Made by a program: the position numbers and the translations under genes
The notes under the pieces: model-generated
What the model was told of the DNA's origin: nothing
The model's input: the letters and a program-made list of their open reading frames with translations, nothing else
The model's database searches: none
Part shown: piece after piece, positions 17,560-28,450 of the stretch
Position numbering within the stretch: position 1 is the first letter of the stretch
How the letters are laid out: every line of letters starts with the position of its first letter
From: Enterococcus columbae DSM 7374 = ATCC 51263
GTDB taxonomy: Bacteria; Bacillota; Bacilli; Lactobacillales; Enterococcaceae
Assembly (NCBI RefSeq): GCF_000406925.1
Contig: NZ_KE136347.1
Coordinates: 286,025 to 350,024, forward strand
DNA: 64,000 nucleotides
Direction of reading: 5' to 3'

Positions 17560-19638
17560 ATGGCGTATAAATATTTGGTAATCGTAGAATCTCCAGCCAA
17601 AGCAAAAACAATCGAAAAATATTTAGGAAAAAATTATAAAGTAGTCGCTAGCGTGGGACATGTTAGAGATTTACCTAAAAGTAAAATGGGAATTGATGTA
17701 GAAAATAATTATGAACCACATTACATTTCGATTCGCGGAAAAGGCGATGTGATTAAGAGTTTAAGAGCAGCGGCTAAACGTGCTGATAAAGTTTTTCTAG
17801 CAAGTGACCCGGATAGAGAAGGAGAGGCAATTGCTTGGCATTTGGCTCATATTTTAGGGTTATCGTTGTCAGAAAAAAATCGCGTTGTTTTTAATGAAAT
17901 TACAAAAGATGCAGTAAAGGCGGCATTTAAAGAGCCTAGAAGCATTAATTTAGATTTAGTTGATGCCCAACAAGCGAGACGTGTATTGGATCGCTTGGTC
18001 GGTTATTCTATCAGTCCGATTCTTTGGAAAAAAGTGAAGAAGGGCTTGAGTGCTGGTCGGGTACAATCAATCGCCTTAAAAATGATTATTGATCGCGAAA
18101 ACGAAATTCGTCAATTTGAACCAGAAGAATATTGGAGTATTGATGGCAATTTCAAAAAAGGTCGCCAAAAATTCAAAGCAAGCTTTTGGGGTGTAGCTGG
18201 CGAGAAGGTCAAGCTAGCTAACGCTGAGGATGTCCAAGCTGTTTTACAAAAAGTAATCTCTGATGAATATCAAGTAACGAAAGTTGAGAAAAAAGAACGC
18301 AAGCGTAATCCAGCAGCACCATTTACAACAAGTAGCTTACAACAAGAGGCTGCAAGAAAATTAAACTTTAGAACGCGCAAAACGATGATGGTGGCGCAAC
18401 AACTTTATGAGGGAATTTCGTTAGGTAAACAAGGAACGGTTGGGTTAATTACTTACATGCGTACAGACTCCAAACGAATTGCAGATACGGCAAAGCAGGA
18501 GGCAGCAGCCTATATTGAAGAAGTGTTTGGCCAGGAATATGCTGCTCATGATAGTAAAAAAGTTGTCAATGCACAAGGAGCACAAGATGCACACGAGGCA
18601 ATCCGACCAACCAGTACCTTACGCACACCTGAAAGTATCGAGCAGTATTTAGATAAAGACCAAATGAAGCTCTATCGTTTAATCTGGTCACGTTTTGTGG
18701 CTAGTCAAATGACGCCGGCTGTTTTGGATACAATGAAGGTTTCTTTAGAACAAAATGGGGTGACTTTTATTGCCAATGGCTCCAAGGTGAAATTCCAAGG
18801 CTTCATGAAAGTGTATATCGAAGGTCGTGACGACGGAAAAGAAGAAAAAGAGAATTTATTGCCTGAGCTAGTTGAAGGTGAGATAGTGCAATCTGTAGAT
18901 GTTGAACCAAAACAACATTTTACGCAACCACCAGCGCGCTTTAGTGAAGCAACTTTAATTCGAACTTTAGAAGAAAATGGTGTAGGTCGTCCATCGACTT
19001 ATGCACCAACTCTAGATACCATTCAGCGCCGTTATTATGTAAAATTGGCACAAAAACGTTTTGAGCCAACTGAATTAGGGGAGATTGTGAATACATTAAC
19101 CGTGGACTTTTTCCCTAAAATCGTGGATATTCACTTTACTGCTGATATGGAAAATAGCTTGGATTTAGTTGAGGAAGGAAAAGAAAATTGGGTTCAAGTA
19201 ATTGATAGTTTTTACCAACCATTTGCTAAAGAGTTAGCAACAGCGGAAGAAAAAATCGAAAAGATCCAAATCAAAGACGAACCAGCAGGATTCAATTGTG
19301 ATGAATGTGGTCATCCGATGGTCATTAAACTTGGTAAATATGGTAAGTTTTATGCATGTAGTAATTTCCCAGAATGTCGGAATACCAAACCGATTGTCAA
19401 AGAAATCGGTGTAGTTTGTCCGAAATGTCATCAAGGACAAATTATTGAACGAAAATCTAAAAAAAATCGTGTCTTCTATGGCTGTAATCACTATCCAGAG
19501 TGTGATTTTGTTTCATGGGATAAACCAATTGGTCGCGATTGTCCAAAATGCAACCACTATTTAGTCGAGAAAAAGGTTAAAGGTGGTAAGCAAGTGGTTT
19601 GTCCAAATGGTGATTATGAAGAAGCCGTGCAAAAGTAA
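17560..19638 (+). CDS. topA: DNA topoisomerase I
   Basis: Type IA topoisomerase that relaxes negative supercoils. The 692-aa protein starts with the TOPRIM domain ([31 protein letters not shown]). The active-site tyrosine is Y299 in [12 protein letters not shown]. The C-terminus has three zinc-ribbon repeats starting near residue 578 ([45 protein letters not shown]), the last one reduced. AAGGAG precedes the ATG. trmFO follows closely. Confidence 0.97.
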   Translation: MAYKYLVIVESPAKAKTIEKYLGKNYKVVASVGHVRDLPKSKMGIDVENNYEPHYISIRGKGDVIKSLRAAAKRADKVFLASDPDREGEAIAWHLAHILGLSLSEKNRVVFNEITKDAVKAAFKEPRSINLDLVDAQQARRVLDRLVGYSISPILWKKVKKGLSAGRVQSIALKMIIDRENEIRQFEPEEYWSIDGNFKKGRQKFKASFWGVAGEKVKLANAEDVQAVLQKVISDEYQVTKVEKKERKRNPAAPFTTSSLQQEAARKLNFRTRKTMMVAQQLYEGISLGKQGTVGLITYMRTDSKRIADTAKQEAAAYIEEVFGQEYAAHDSKKVVNAQGAQDAHEAIRPTSTLRTPESIEQYLDKDQMKLYRLIWSRFVASQMTPAVLDTMKVSLEQNGVTFIANGSKVKFQGFMKVYIEGRDDGKEEKENLLPELVEGEIVQSVDVEPKQHFTQPPARFSEATLIRTLEENGVGRPSTYAPTLDTIQRRYYVKLAQKRFEPTELGEIVNTLTVDFFPKIVDIHFTADMENSLDLVEEGKENWVQVIDSFYQPFAKELATAEEKIEKIQIKDEPAGFNCDECGHPMVIKLGKYGKFYACSNFPECRNTKPIVKEIGVVCPKCHQGQIIERKSKKNRVFYGCNHYPECDFVSWDKPIGRDCPKCNHYLVEKKVKGGKQVVCPNGDYEEAVQK

Positions 19639-19655
19639 AGAGATTGGAGAAAAGA

Positions 19656-20963
19656 ATGAGTTTTGTAAATGTAATAGGTGCCGGTCTTGCCGGTAGTGAA
19701 GCCGCTTGGCAAATCGCCCAAGCTGGTGTTGAGGTGAGATTGTATGAGATGCGTCCGAAAAAATCAACCCCTGCCCATCATACTTCGCAGTTTGCTGAAT
19801 TAGTTTGTTCTAATTCATTACGTGGAAATAGCTTACAAAATGCAGTAGGAGTATTAAAAGAAGAAATGCGCCGTTTAAATTCGGTGATTTTAGCTTCTGC
19901 TGATGCAACCAGTGTGCCGGCGGGGGGCGCTTTAGCGGTTGACCGTGAGACTTTTTCAGCAATGGTCACAGAAAAAGTGAAGAATCATCCTTTAGTAACC
20001 GTGATTGAAGAAGAGGTAACCACATTTCCAGAAGGGATTACAGTTGTAGCAACAGGCCCACTTACTTCAGAGGGATTATCCAAAACAATTAAAGATTTCA
20101 ATGGTTCAGATGGCTTTTATTTTTATGATGCAGCCGCACCAATTATTGAAAAATCTTCAATCAACTTTGATAAAGTATATTTAAAATCACGTTATGATAA
20201 AGGTGAAGCAGCCTATCTAAATTGTCCAATGACTAAAGAAGAGTTTGAAGCTTTCCGTGAAGCTTTAATTAGTGCTGAAGTAGCACCATTAAAGGAATTT
20301 GAGAAAGAAAAATACTTTGAAGGTTGTATGCCAATTGAAGTAATGGCGGCTCGTGGAGAAAAAACGATGTTATTTGGCCCAATGAAGCCAGTCGGTTTAG
20401 AAGATCCTAAAACGGGTAAACGTCCATATGCTGTTATTCAATTGCGTCAAGATAATGCAGCCGCTTCACTATATAATATCGTCGGCTTTCAAACCCATCT
20501 AAAATGGGGCGAACAAAAACGAGTATTTCAAATGATTCCTGGTTTAGAAAATGCTGAATTTGTTCGCTATGGTGTGATGCATCGTAATAGCTTTATGAAT
20601 TCCCCTGAATTGTTGTTGCCAACCTATCAATCGAGAAAAGATGAACGAATTTTCTTTGCTGGTCAAATGACGGGAGTAGAAGGCTATGTAGAAAGTGCAG
20701 CTAGTGGACTAATTGCGGGGATGAATGCCGCTCGTTTAGCTAAGGGCGAAGAACTAATTGAATTTCCTAGAGAAACGGCGATTGGTAGTATGGCGTATTA
20801 CATTACGCATGCAGAAGGCAAACATTTCCAACCGATGAATGCTAATTTTGGGTTACTACCTGAATTACCAGAACGAATTAAAGATAAGAAATTACGTTAT
20901 GAAACCCTAGCCAATCGTGCTTTATCTGCTTTGGAAACCGTAAAAGATCAATATCAATTATAG
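19656..20963 (+). CDS. trmFO: tRNA (m5U54) methyltransferase, folate/FAD-dependent
   Basis: Methylates U54 in the T loop of tRNA using methylenetetrahydrofolate and FADH2. N-terminal FAD loop [14 protein letters not shown], then [25 protein letters not shown], the [26 protein letters not shown] block and the C-terminal [17 protein letters not shown] region identify the family; 435 aa is normal. The ATG at 19656 with GGAG nine bases before it is chosen over the TTG at 19644. It probably forms an operon with topA. Confidence 0.95.
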   Translation: MSFVNVIGAGLAGSEAAWQIAQAGVEVRLYEMRPKKSTPAHHTSQFAELVCSNSLRGNSLQNAVGVLKEEMRRLNSVILASADATSVPAGGALAVDRETFSAMVTEKVKNHPLVTVIEEEVTTFPEGITVVATGPLTSEGLSKTIKDFNGSDGFYFYDAAAPIIEKSSINFDKVYLKSRYDKGEAAYLNCPMTKEEFEAFREALISAEVAPLKEFEKEKYFEGCMPIEVMAARGEKTMLFGPMKPVGLEDPKTGKRPYAVIQLRQDNAAASLYNIVGFQTHLKWGEQKRVFQMIPGLENAEFVRYGVMHRNSFMNSPELLLPTYQSRKDERIFFAGQMTGVEGYVESAASGLIAGMNAARLAKGEELIEFPRETAIGSMAYYITHAEGKHFQPMNANFGLLPELPERIKDKKLRYETLANRALSALETVKDQYQL

Positions 20964-21218
20964 GTAAAATAATCGAAGTATCATTTTGTGAATAAATATT
21001 AAAAAATTTAACTGTGTATATATCTTTGCAAAAGGCTTCTTAGCTATCTCAATCATTTAGTTAAGATCGTGTTAAAACCATTAATCAATGGCTATTTTTT
21101 GCTGGATAGTGCACAGTCTTTTTTTTTAATGATAAATATTTTATTAAGTTTTTAACGAAAATAACTAACTTTTTTGCGAAAATATGATAACATTTTTATT
21201 ATTGTAGCTGTGAAAAAG

Positions 21219-21233
21219 AAAATTCTGACAATT
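21219..21233. promoter_or_regulatory. CodY-box-like site 1
   Basis: AAAATTCTGACAATT agrees with the CodY consensus AATTTTCWGAAAATT at 12 of 15 positions and touches the predicted -35 of the hslV-hslU-codY promoter. This suggests autoregulation; it was scored by eye. Confidence 0.4.
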
Positions 21234-21259
21234 GATTGTAATTTTAGAAAAGCTATGTT
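21232..21259 (+). promoter_or_regulatory. Predicted promoter of hslV-hslU-codY
   Basis: TTGATT (21232-21237), 16-bp spacer, TATGTT (21254-21259). It is a modest match in an AT-rich region. Confidence 0.4.
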
Positions 21260-21285
21260 AAAGTGTAAATTGTATAAGCAGTTAG

Positions 21286-21300
21286 AAAATTCTGTAAAAT
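21286..21300. promoter_or_regulatory. CodY-box-like site 2
   Basis: AAAATTCTGTAAAAT matches the CodY consensus at 11 of 15 positions. It lies 67 bp downstream of site 1, in the leader of hslV. Confidence 0.3.
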
Positions 21301-21342
21301 TAAACAGTTTAGATATTTATTTGCTTACAAGGAGGAAATTCA

Positions 21343-21891
21343 ATGGTTGAATCACAATTTCATTCAACAACGATTTGTGCAATTGAAAAAGATGGAAAGT
21401 TTGCGATGGCTGGTGATGGCCAGGTAACTATGGGCGAAAAAATCGTGATGAAAGGAACTGCTCGTAAGGTTAGAAGAATCTATAATAATCAAGTCGTGGT
21501 AGGTTTTGCTGGTAGTGTTGCCGATGCATTCACTTTAGAAGAAAAATTTGAAGGTAAATTAAATGAGTTTAATGGAAACTTACAAAGAGCAGCTGTTGAA
21601 TTAGCTCAAGAATGGCGGACCCAACAATCTATGCAAAAATTGGAAGCGATGTTAATCGTCATGAATGACAAAGAAATGCTATTAGTTTCTGGAACAGGTG
21701 AAGTGATTGCTCCTGATGATGGGATTTTAGCCATCGGTTCTGGTGGCAATTATGCAATGGCAGCGGCAAGAGCGATGAAACAATATGGCGATCCTAATCT
21801 ATCTGCCAGTCAAATTGCTAAGAATGCCTTGAGTATTGCTGCAGATATTTGTGTATTTACCAATCATAATATTATTGTAGAAGAATTTTAG
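21343..21891 (+). CDS. hslV: ATP-dependent protease peptidase subunit HslV (ClpQ)
   Basis: Proteasome-like N-terminal nucleophile peptidase that forms a two-ring chamber with HslU. The 182-aa protein shows [59 protein letters not shown] and [29 protein letters not shown]. The nucleophile is expected at the Ser/Thr of HSTT after removal of the leader. A strong AAGGAGG lies before the ATG. hslU follows after 11 bp. Confidence 0.95.
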   Translation: MVESQFHSTTICAIEKDGKFAMAGDGQVTMGEKIVMKGTARKVRRIYNNQVVVGFAGSVADAFTLEEKFEGKLNEFNGNLQRAAVELAQEWRTQQSMQKLEAMLIVMNDKEMLLVSGTGEVIAPDDGILAIGSGGNYAMAAARAMKQYGDPNLSASQIAKNALSIAADICVFTNHNIIVEEF

Positions 21892-21902
21892 GAGGATATA
21901 AC

Positions 21903-23306
21903 GTGTTGAATCAAGTACAAACACCTAGAGAAATTGTTGGTGAATTAGATAAATATATTATTGGTCAAGCAAAAGCCAAACGCTCTGTTGCAGTAGCGCT
22001 TCGTAATAGATATCGTCGCATGCAATTAGATGAAAAAATGCAACAGGATGTCACACCTAAAAATATTCTAATGATCGGACCAACCGGAGTCGGTAAGACA
22101 GAAATTGCTAGACGTCTAGCTCATATTGTTCAAGCGCCATTTATCAAAGTTGAGGCGACAAAATTTACTGAAGTCGGTTATGTTGGTCGCGATGTCGAGT
22201 CAATGGTTCGTGATTTAGTAGAAAATGGCATTCAAATTGTTAAAAAACAACAATATGCGCGTGTACGTGTACAGGCAGAGAAGAAAGCCAATCGTCGTTT
22301 AGTGAAGGCATTGGTACCTGGAATTAAAAAAGAACAAAAGAAATCCACTAATCCGTATGAACAAATGATGTCGATGTTTCAAGGAATGCAAGGGCAAGCA
22401 CAAGATGAGGTTAAAGAAGAATTAACTGATGAAATTAGAAGTACGCGTCAAGCAGTCTATGAACAGTTAGAAAAAGGCTATCTTGATCAAAAAGAAGTAA
22501 CGATTGAAATTGATGAACCAAAAGTACAAATGCCTAGCTTAAATAATGGGTTAGAGCAAATGGGGATTGATTTACAAGAAACACTAGGTGCGTTGAAGCC
22601 AAGAAAGAAAATCTCTCGTACTTTGACGGTTAAAGAAGCTAGAGAATTACTAATTAATGAAGAATCTTCTAAACTTGTTAATGACGCAGATATTCATTCA
22701 GAAGCGTTGAAATTAGCTGAAACATCAGGAATTATTTTTATTGATGAAATTGATAAAATTACTTCAAAATCAAAACAATCTGGAGAAGTGTCACGTGAAG
22801 GAGTCCAACGCGATATTTTACCAATCGTTGAAGGTTCGCAGGTAAATACAAAATATGGACCGATTCAAACCGATCATATTTTATTTATCGCTTCAGGGGC
22901 CTTTCATTTATCCAAACCAAGTGACTTGATTCCAGAATTACAAGGTCGTTTTCCAATTCGCGTTGAATTAGATGATTTGACAGCTGAAGATTTTGTTAAA
23001 ATTTTAACTGAACCAAACAACGCCTTAGTGAAGCAATATATCGCTTTATTGGCTACGGAAAATATTCAGGTTACCTTTACTAAAGAAGCGATTGAAAAAA
23101 TTGCACAAATTGCTTATCAGGTCAATCGAGATACCGACAATATTGGCGCTAGACGTCTGCATACGATTTTAGAAAGGTTATTGGAAGATTTGTTGTTTGA
23201 AGCCTCTGATATGCAAATGGGTGAAATTACTATTACTGAAAGCTATGTAGCTGAAAAATTAGATGACATTGCTCAAGATGAGGATATGAGCCGTTACATT
23301 TTATAA
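21903..23306 (+). CDS. hslU: HslU ATPase (ClpY)
   Basis: AAA+ unfoldase partner of HslV. The 467 residues have Walker [10 protein letters not shown], the pore/sensor region [19 protein letters not shown], the I domain (about 110-240), Walker [12 protein letters not shown] and the C-terminal sensor 2 region [18 protein letters not shown]. The C-terminal tail DMSRYIL would dock into HslV. The start is GTG at 21903 behind AGGAGG. An adjacent TTG at 21906 is a less likely start. Confidence 0.95.
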   Translation: MLNQVQTPREIVGELDKYIIGQAKAKRSVAVALRNRYRRMQLDEKMQQDVTPKNILMIGPTGVGKTEIARRLAHIVQAPFIKVEATKFTEVGYVGRDVESMVRDLVENGIQIVKKQQYARVRVQAEKKANRRLVKALVPGIKKEQKKSTNPYEQMMSMFQGMQGQAQDEVKEELTDEIRSTRQAVYEQLEKGYLDQKEVTIEIDEPKVQMPSLNNGLEQMGIDLQETLGALKPRKKISRTLTVKEARELLINEESSKLVNDADIHSEALKLAETSGIIFIDEIDKITSKSKQSGEVSREGVQRDILPIVEGSQVNTKYGPIQTDHILFIASGAFHLSKPSDLIPELQGRFPIRVELDDLTAEDFVKILTEPNNALVKQYIALLATENIQVTFTKEAIEKIAQIAYQVNRDTDNIGARRLHTILERLLEDLLFEASDMQMGEITITESYVAEKLDDIAQDEDMSRYIL

Positions 23307-23328
23307 AATAGAGTTAGGGGTAGATGAA

Positions 23329-24117
23329 ATGACGACTTTATTACAAAAAACGCGACAAATCAATGAATTGCTGCAGCAAAAAAATACATTGATTAATACA
23401 AGTGGGTTACCGTACAATCGTATGGCGATGATTTTGGGAGATATTTTGGACACCATCACTTATATTATTAGTAGTGAAGGTAAGTTATTAGGTGTAAATG
23501 AAAAGCATGATGTCAATAATGATCGTGTGAAAAAAATGTTGACGGAAAAACAATTTCCAAAAAACTATACGGACATGGTTGATCACATCGAAAAAACAGT
23601 AGCGAATATTCCAGTTAGTGATGATTTAACGGCTTTTCCTATTGAATTTAGAGAATTATATCCTAATGGGCTGACAACAATTATTCCTATATTTGGTGCA
23701 GGTGAACGATTGGGAACAATTATTTTGTCTAAATTAGATCATACGTTTAATGAAGATGATTTAGTTTTAGCTGAATATAGTGCGACTGTAGTTGGGATGC
23801 AAATTTTGTACCAAAAATCGCGAAATATTGAAGAGGATATTCGTAGTGCAACGGCTGTTCAAATGGCTATTAATACTTTATCTTATTCAGAATTAAAAGC
23901 AGTGCAAGCAATCTTTAGTGCTTTAGAAGGCGATGAAGGTCGACTAACCGCTTCTAGTATTGCAGATGAAATTGGTATTACTCGTTCGGTTATTGTTAAT
24001 GCACTACGTAAGTTAGAATCAGCAGGGATCATTGAATCGCGCTCATTAGGAATGAAGGGGACTTATCTTAGAATTATCAATCAACGCTTCAAAGATGAGT
24101 TAAATAAAATAGGATAA
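23329..24117 (+). CDS. codY: Global regulator CodY
   Basis: GTP- and branched-chain-amino-acid-sensing repressor of stationary-phase, amino acid and transport genes. The 262-aa protein has the N-terminal GAF domain (LLQKTRQINELLQ, LPYNRMAMILGDIL) and a C-terminal winged helix-turn-helix with SSIADEIGITRSVIVNALRKLESAGIIESRSLGMKGTY, which is almost invariant in the family. GGGG precedes the ATG. It is last in the hslV-hslU-codY operon, with CodY-like boxes upstream of hslV. Confidence 0.96.
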   Translation: MTTLLQKTRQINELLQQKNTLINTSGLPYNRMAMILGDILDTITYIISSEGKLLGVNEKHDVNNDRVKKMLTEKQFPKNYTDMVDHIEKTVANIPVSDDLTAFPIEFRELYPNGLTTIIPIFGAGERLGTIILSKLDHTFNEDDLVLAEYSATVVGMQILYQKSRNIEEDIRSATAVQMAINTLSYSELKAVQAIFSALEGDEGRLTASSIADEIGITRSVIVNALRKLESAGIIESRSLGMKGTYLRIINQRFKDELNKIG

Positions 24118-24130
24118 ACGAGGAAAAAAT

Positions 24131-25003
24131 ATGTATTCGATTCAAAATCAATATTTAAAAGCAAGTTTTGAAAGTAAGGGTGCAGAGTTACAGAGTTTAT
24201 TTCACTTGCAGCATCAAATAGAATATCTATGGCAGGCAGATCCTAATCATTGGGGGAAGCATGCACCAATTTTATTCCCTATCGTAGGGGCTTTGAAGGA
24301 TAATCGTTATCAATATGAGCAACAAAGCTATAGTTTATCTCGTCATGGCTTTGCTCGGGATATGATTTTTAGTGTGGTCGATCATCAAACAAGTGAAATC
24401 ACATTCTGTCTGAAGGCTGATGAACAAACCCACAAACATTTTCCCTTTTTATTTGAATTATATGTTTCTTACCACTTGGTCGATGAGTCATTGATTGTTG
24501 AGTATAAGGTCGTCAATAGTGATGAAAAACCGATGTATTATGGTATCGGTGGACATCCAGCCTTTAATGCACCATTGGAGTCAGGTTTGAGTTTTGAAGA
24601 TTATCAGCTTATCTTTGAAAAAGGTGAATTTTTAAAACAAATCCCATTGGTTGATAATTGCTTAGATTTATCAGCGGCTACTCAGCCTGAGAATACTGTC
24701 TATCCACTAAGTCATGAGCTATTTAAAAATGATGCATTAGTCTTTGAGACTACGCAAGATGAAGTACAGATTACTTTACAAAGTCTAAAAGGTAAACGTA
24801 AGGTGAGGGTCTCTTATCGGGATTTACCTTTTGTGGGCTTATGGTCAACATATCCAGTCGCATCAAATTTTGTCTGTATTGAGCCTTGGGCAAGTGTGGC
24901 TGATGTAACGACAACAAATGGACAATTGGTTGAAAAATATGGGATTCAAACGTTAAATGCCAAACAGGCTAAACACTATCAATATATCATAACCGTTAAA
25001 TAA
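24131..25003 (+). CDS. Aldose 1-epimerase family protein (LacX-like)
   Basis: Galactose mutarotase-like beta-sandwich of 290 aa. ESKGAELQSLFH, LWQADPNHWGKHAPILFPIVGAL, the catalytic-region His in LSRHGFARD and YYGIGGHPAFN match LacX/YeaD-type members rather than classical GalM. The product would interconvert sugar anomers or hexose-6-phosphates; the substrate cannot be read from the sequence. It starts 13 bp after codY with ACGAGGA upstream and may be read through from it. The strong bidirectional terminator follows. Confidence 0.85.
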   Translation: MYSIQNQYLKASFESKGAELQSLFHLQHQIEYLWQADPNHWGKHAPILFPIVGALKDNRYQYEQQSYSLSRHGFARDMIFSVVDHQTSEITFCLKADEQTHKHFPFLFELYVSYHLVDESLIVEYKVVNSDEKPMYYGIGGHPAFNAPLESGLSFEDYQLIFEKGEFLKQIPLVDNCLDLSAATQPENTVYPLSHELFKNDALVFETTQDEVQITLQSLKGKRKVRVSYRDLPFVGLWSTYPVASNFVCIEPWASVADVTTTNGQLVEKYGIQTLNAKQAKHYQYIITVK

Positions 25004-25039
25004 TCAGCGGATTGTGGTAATTACATCATTTATAGAAAT

Positions 25040-25087
25040 AAAAAAAGTCATTGGTAAACCAGTTGAGGTAAACCAATGACTTTTTTT
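25040..25087. terminator. Bidirectional terminator between the LacX-like gene and plsY
   Basis: AAAAAAGTCATTGGT (25041-25055) pairs with ACCAATGACTTTTTTT (25072-25087), with A and T tracts on both sides. The plsY stop codon lies in the T tract. Confidence 0.85.
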
Positions 25088-25715
25088 ATTTTTTCTTGCG
25101 TAAACCAAAAGGAACTTTATTTTCAGTTCCTGATAAAATTCGTTGAATATTATCTTTGTGTCGATAAAAAATAAATACACTTACTGCAATTGCGATGACA
25201 GTTAAGAGCCAACTATGATTAGGTAAGATCAATGGACAAATATTCGGCAAAAAAATCGTTGAGAGGGTAATCAAAACGGCTGCGATCATACTTGATAAAC
25301 TAACCATACTAGTGCAGTATAGACAAATGATAAAAATGAAACAGGAATAAATAAAAAAGAGAGGTTGATAACCCAGCAACATTCCTGCACTAGTCGCCAC
25401 AGCTTTGCCACCTTTAAAGTTGGCAAAAATTGGAAACGTATGACCTAAAATAGCCGCAACGCCATACCAAAGCGGATTAATATTTTGGATATGGAAAATT
25501 TGTGGTAACAAGGTCGCTAACGTTCCTTTTAGAATATCGATAAATAAAACAGCGATGCCTGCTTTTTTTCCAAGTACGCGAAAGGTGTTGGTTGTCCCAG
25601 TATTTCCGCTACCATGTTTACGAATATCCGTTTGATAAAATAGTTTACCAATCCACACGCCTGATGGGATGGAGCCTAACAAATAAGCAACAATAAATAA
25701 AAAGTATTTTAGCAT
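25086..25715 (-). CDS. plsY: Glycerol-3-phosphate acyltransferase PlsY
   Basis: Membrane acyltransferase that moves acyl groups from acyl-phosphate to glycerol-3-phosphate, the first step of phospholipid synthesis. The 209 aa contain five or so membrane segments and the three PlsY motifs: [25 protein letters not shown] and [21 protein letters not shown]. The ATG at 25715 with AAAGGTGG upstream is preferred over the GTG at 25724 that lies inside the ribosome binding site. It is monocistronic, divergent from the CoA-binding gene and convergent with the epimerase gene. Confidence 0.95.
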   Translation of the reverse strand: MLKYFLFIVAYLLGSIPSGVWIGKLFYQTDIRKHGSGNTGTTNTFRVLGKKAGIAVLFIDILKGTLATLLPQIFHIQNINPLWYGVAAILGHTFPIFANFKGGKAVATSAGMLLGYQPLFFIYSCFIFIICLYCTSMVSLSSMIAAVLITLSTIFLPNICPLILPNHSWLLTVIAIAVSVFIFYRHKDNIQRILSGTENKVPFGLRKKK

Positions 25716-25783
25716 AATTTCCACCTTTAAATAAAAACTACCATGATTGTATCATGAAACATAACGAACAACAATCTTTCTTT

Positions 25784-25814
25784 TTGAAAGCTTTATCTCT
25801 AAATGTGGTATAAT
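25784..25814 (+). promoter_or_regulatory. Predicted extended -10 promoter
   Basis: TGGTATAAT (-10 at 25809-25814) with TTGAAA (25784-25789) at a wide 19-bp spacing; it drives the CoA-binding protein gene. Confidence 0.6.
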
Positions 25815-25848
25815 AAAAGGGTAGCGTTTAAATGAGGAGTGATTTGTG

Positions 25849-26271
25849 ATGGAATTATCAGATGAAAAATTAACAAGCTATTTAAAAGAAAGTCATACAA
25901 TTGCAGTAATTGGCTTAAGTGAAAAAGAAGAAAAAACCAGTCATCGAGTTAGTGCCTTTATGCAAGATAAGGGCTATAAAATTATTCCGATTAATCCTAA
26001 AATGGCCGGGCAAACCATTTTGGGTCAAAGGGTGTATGCTTCTTTACAAGAGGTAGAAGAACCCATCGATATTGTAAATATTTTTAGACGTAGTGAATTT
26101 TTGCCAGGAATTGCAGAAGAATTTATTCAAACGAAGGCTAAAATTTTTTGGGCACAACTAGGAATCGAAAATGAGCAAGCGGCTGAAATATTAACGCAGG
26201 CTAATCGCTTGGATTTTGTGATGGATCGCTGTATTAAAATTGAATATCAACGCTTGATTGAACAGCCTTAG
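25849..26271 (+). CDS. CoA-binding domain protein (YccU-like)
   Basis: Small Rossmann-fold protein of 140 aa with the CoA-binding loop TIAVIGLSEKEEKTSHRVSAFMQDKGYKIIPINPK at the N-terminus and the conserved FVMDRCIKIEYQ near the end. The family is widespread; its cellular role is not settled. The ATG at 25849 is preferred, though GTG at 25846 is also 6 bases from GAGGAG. It sits just upstream of parE, a neighbourhood common in enterococci-like genomes. Confidence 0.88.
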   Translation: MELSDEKLTSYLKESHTIAVIGLSEKEEKTSHRVSAFMQDKGYKIIPINPKMAGQTILGQRVYASLQEVEEPIDIVNIFRRSEFLPGIAEEFIQTKAKIFWAQLGIENEQAAEILTQANRLDFVMDRCIKIEYQRLIEQP

Positions 26272-26414
26272 TCGATTAAATCGATAAAAAGATTGACACT
26301 GTGACTATAAAATATGATAAAATAGCGTTTAGTGTTGGAAACACTTTGAAATGATTAACGCAGTTTCGAGGTGTTTCTTAGTTTATGAAGAGAAAGTAAA
26401 AAGGAGCGTTCATT

Positions 26415-28439
26415 TTGGCAAAACAAACCAATGAATATAATGATCAATCCATTCAGGTATTGGAAGGTCTTGAGGCGGTTAGAAAACGTCCAGGAATGTA
26501 TATCGGCTCAACAGATGGTCGAGGACTACATCATTTAGTTTATGAAATTGTCGACAATGCTGTTGATGAAGTTCTAGCTGGTTTTGGCGATAAAATCAAT
26601 GTCACAATTGAAAAAGATAATAGTATTACGGTGCAGGACTTTGGTCGGGGAATGCCGGTGGGAATGCATGCTTCTGGAATTCCAACCGTGGAAGTTATTT
26701 TTACTGTATTACATGCTGGAGGAAAATTTGGCCAAGGTGGCTATAAAACTTCAGGTGGTCTGCACGGAGTTGGGGCGAGCGTGGTGAATGCTTTATCTAG
26801 TCATTTAGATGTTACAATTGTCAGAGACGGTCAAAAATACCAACAAGTATTTGCAGACGGTGGCAAACCGGTTACAACCTTAAAATCTTTAGGGAAAACC
26901 AAAGAAGCCAACGGGACGACGGTACACTTCAAGCCAGATGCTAAGATTTTTTCAACGACTCAGTTTTCTTATGAAACTTTAGCTGAACGCTTAAGAGAAT
27001 CAGCCTTTTTACTCCGCAATGTTAAAATCACGTTGACTGATTTAAGAGGCGCTGAAATTGTTGAAGAGGTTTTCCATTATGAAGAAGGAATCAAAGAATT
27101 TGTCGCTTATTTAAATGAAGAAAAAGATACGCTAACTCCAGTCATTTATTTCTCAGGTGAAAAAGATGGCATCGAGTTAGAGGTTGCTTTCCAGTATAAC
27201 GATGGTTACTCAGAAAATATCCTATCCTTTGTTAATAATGTGCGAACTAAAGATGGTGGAACACATGAGGTTGGTTTCAAGACAGCTTTAACTAAATCTT
27301 TTAATGAATTTGCTCGTAAGGTTAATTTACTAAAAGACAAAGATAAAAATCTTGAAGGTAGCGATTTTCGTGAAGGGCTGGCTGCAGTATTGTCAGTCAA
27401 AGTGGTTGAAAGCTTATTACAATTTGAAGGGCAAACCAAAGAAAAATTAGGTACTTCAGCCGCTCGTACAGCTGTGGATACGACAGTAGCAGAACAATTG
27501 AGCTTTTTCCTTTTAGAAAATAATGAAATGAGTCAAATGCTTGTTCGTAAAGCAATCAAAGCTAGAGAAGCTAGAGAGGCTGCCAGAAAAGCACGTGAAG
27601 AAAGTCGAACAGGTAAGAAAAAGAAAAAAGGTGAGTCTCTTTTATCTGGAAAATTAACACCGGCTCAATCAAAGAATGCCAAGAAAAATGAATTATACTT
27701 AGTCGAAGGGGATTCTGCCGGTGGTTCGGCTAAACAAGGACGTGATCGGAAATTCCAAGCGATTTTACCATTGCGTGGGAAAGTCATTAATACCGAAAAG
27801 GCCAATATGCAAGAAATTCTAAAAAATGAAGAAATCAATACAATGATCTACACGATTGGCGCAGGAGTTGGCCCTGAGTTTTCCGTTGAAGATTGTAATT
27901 ATGATAAGATTATCATCATGACCGATGCGGATACAGACGGTGCACATATTCAAGTATTACTACTTACTTTCTTTTATCGTTATATGAAACCTTTAATTGA
28001 AGCAGGAAAGGTTTATATTGCTTTACCCCCACTTTACAAGGTTTCTAAGGGAAGTGGCAAAAAATCTGTCATTGAGTATGCTTGGACGGACGATGAGTTA
28101 AGCGCTAAAATTAAAAAAGTTGGTAAAGGCTACATGCTACAACGCTATAAAGGATTAGGTGAAATGAATGCCGAACAGCTTTGGGAAACCACCATGAATC
28201 CAGAGACAAGAACCTTAATTCGTGTTCGGATTGATGATGCGGCCCAAGCAGAACGTCGCGTAACTACCTTGATGGGTAGCAAAGTTGAACCTAGACGTAA
28301 ATGGATTGAAAATCATGTGCAATTTACTTTAGAAGAAGAAGGCAGCATTTTGGAACGCCGAACAGTAGATGAACCGACATCTACCACTCAAACAGATGAG
28401 TCAACACAATACGAAGAAATAAGCATCTTTGATTTGTAG
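26415..28439 (+). CDS. parE: DNA topoisomerase IV subunit B
   Basis: ATPase subunit of the decatenating topoisomerase. GHKL ATPase motifs (EIVDNAVDEVLAGFG, VQDFGRGMPVG, YKTSGGLHGVGASVVNALS), then the TOPRIM domain with YLVEGDSAGGSAKQGRDRKFQAILPLRGKVIN and MTDADTDGAHI. The resistance-determining region has the normal PLRGKVINTEKA. Adjacency to parC distinguishes it from GyrB. The start is TTG at 26415 behind AAAGGAG; no ATG is in place. 674 aa is normal. Confidence 0.95.
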   Translation: MAKQTNEYNDQSIQVLEGLEAVRKRPGMYIGSTDGRGLHHLVYEIVDNAVDEVLAGFGDKINVTIEKDNSITVQDFGRGMPVGMHASGIPTVEVIFTVLHAGGKFGQGGYKTSGGLHGVGASVVNALSSHLDVTIVRDGQKYQQVFADGGKPVTTLKSLGKTKEANGTTVHFKPDAKIFSTTQFSYETLAERLRESAFLLRNVKITLTDLRGAEIVEEVFHYEEGIKEFVAYLNEEKDTLTPVIYFSGEKDGIELEVAFQYNDGYSENILSFVNNVRTKDGGTHEVGFKTALTKSFNEFARKVNLLKDKDKNLEGSDFREGLAAVLSVKVVESLLQFEGQTKEKLGTSAARTAVDTTVAEQLSFFLLENNEMSQMLVRKAIKAREAREAARKAREESRTGKKKKKGESLLSGKLTPAQSKNAKKNELYLVEGDSAGGSAKQGRDRKFQAILPLRGKVINTEKANMQEILKNEEINTMIYTIGAGVGPEFSVEDCNYDKIIIMTDADTDGAHIQVLLLTFFYRYMKPLIEAGKVYIALPPLYKVSKGSGKKSVIEYAWTDDELSAKIKKVGKGYMLQRYKGLGEMNAEQLWETTMNPETRTLIRVRIDDAAQAERRVTTLMGSKVEPRRKWIENHVQFTLEEEGSILERRTVDEPTSTTQTDESTQYEEISIFDL

Positions 28440-28450
28440 GAGGGCTATGA

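Larger units (their letters stand above)
20964..21342 (+). other. 379-bp gap where xerC/codV would be expected
   Basis: In many Firmicutes a tyrosine recombinase (xerC/codV) lies between trmFO and hslV. Here no frame longer than a few dozen codons exists and no R-H-R-Y recombinase motif was found in any frame. The gap holds a small hairpin (CCATTAATCAATGG, followed by CTATTTTTTG, near 21080-21102), long T tracts, two CodY-box-like sites and a predicted promoter. It reads as AT-rich regulatory DNA without a recognisable gene remnant. Confidence 0.6.
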
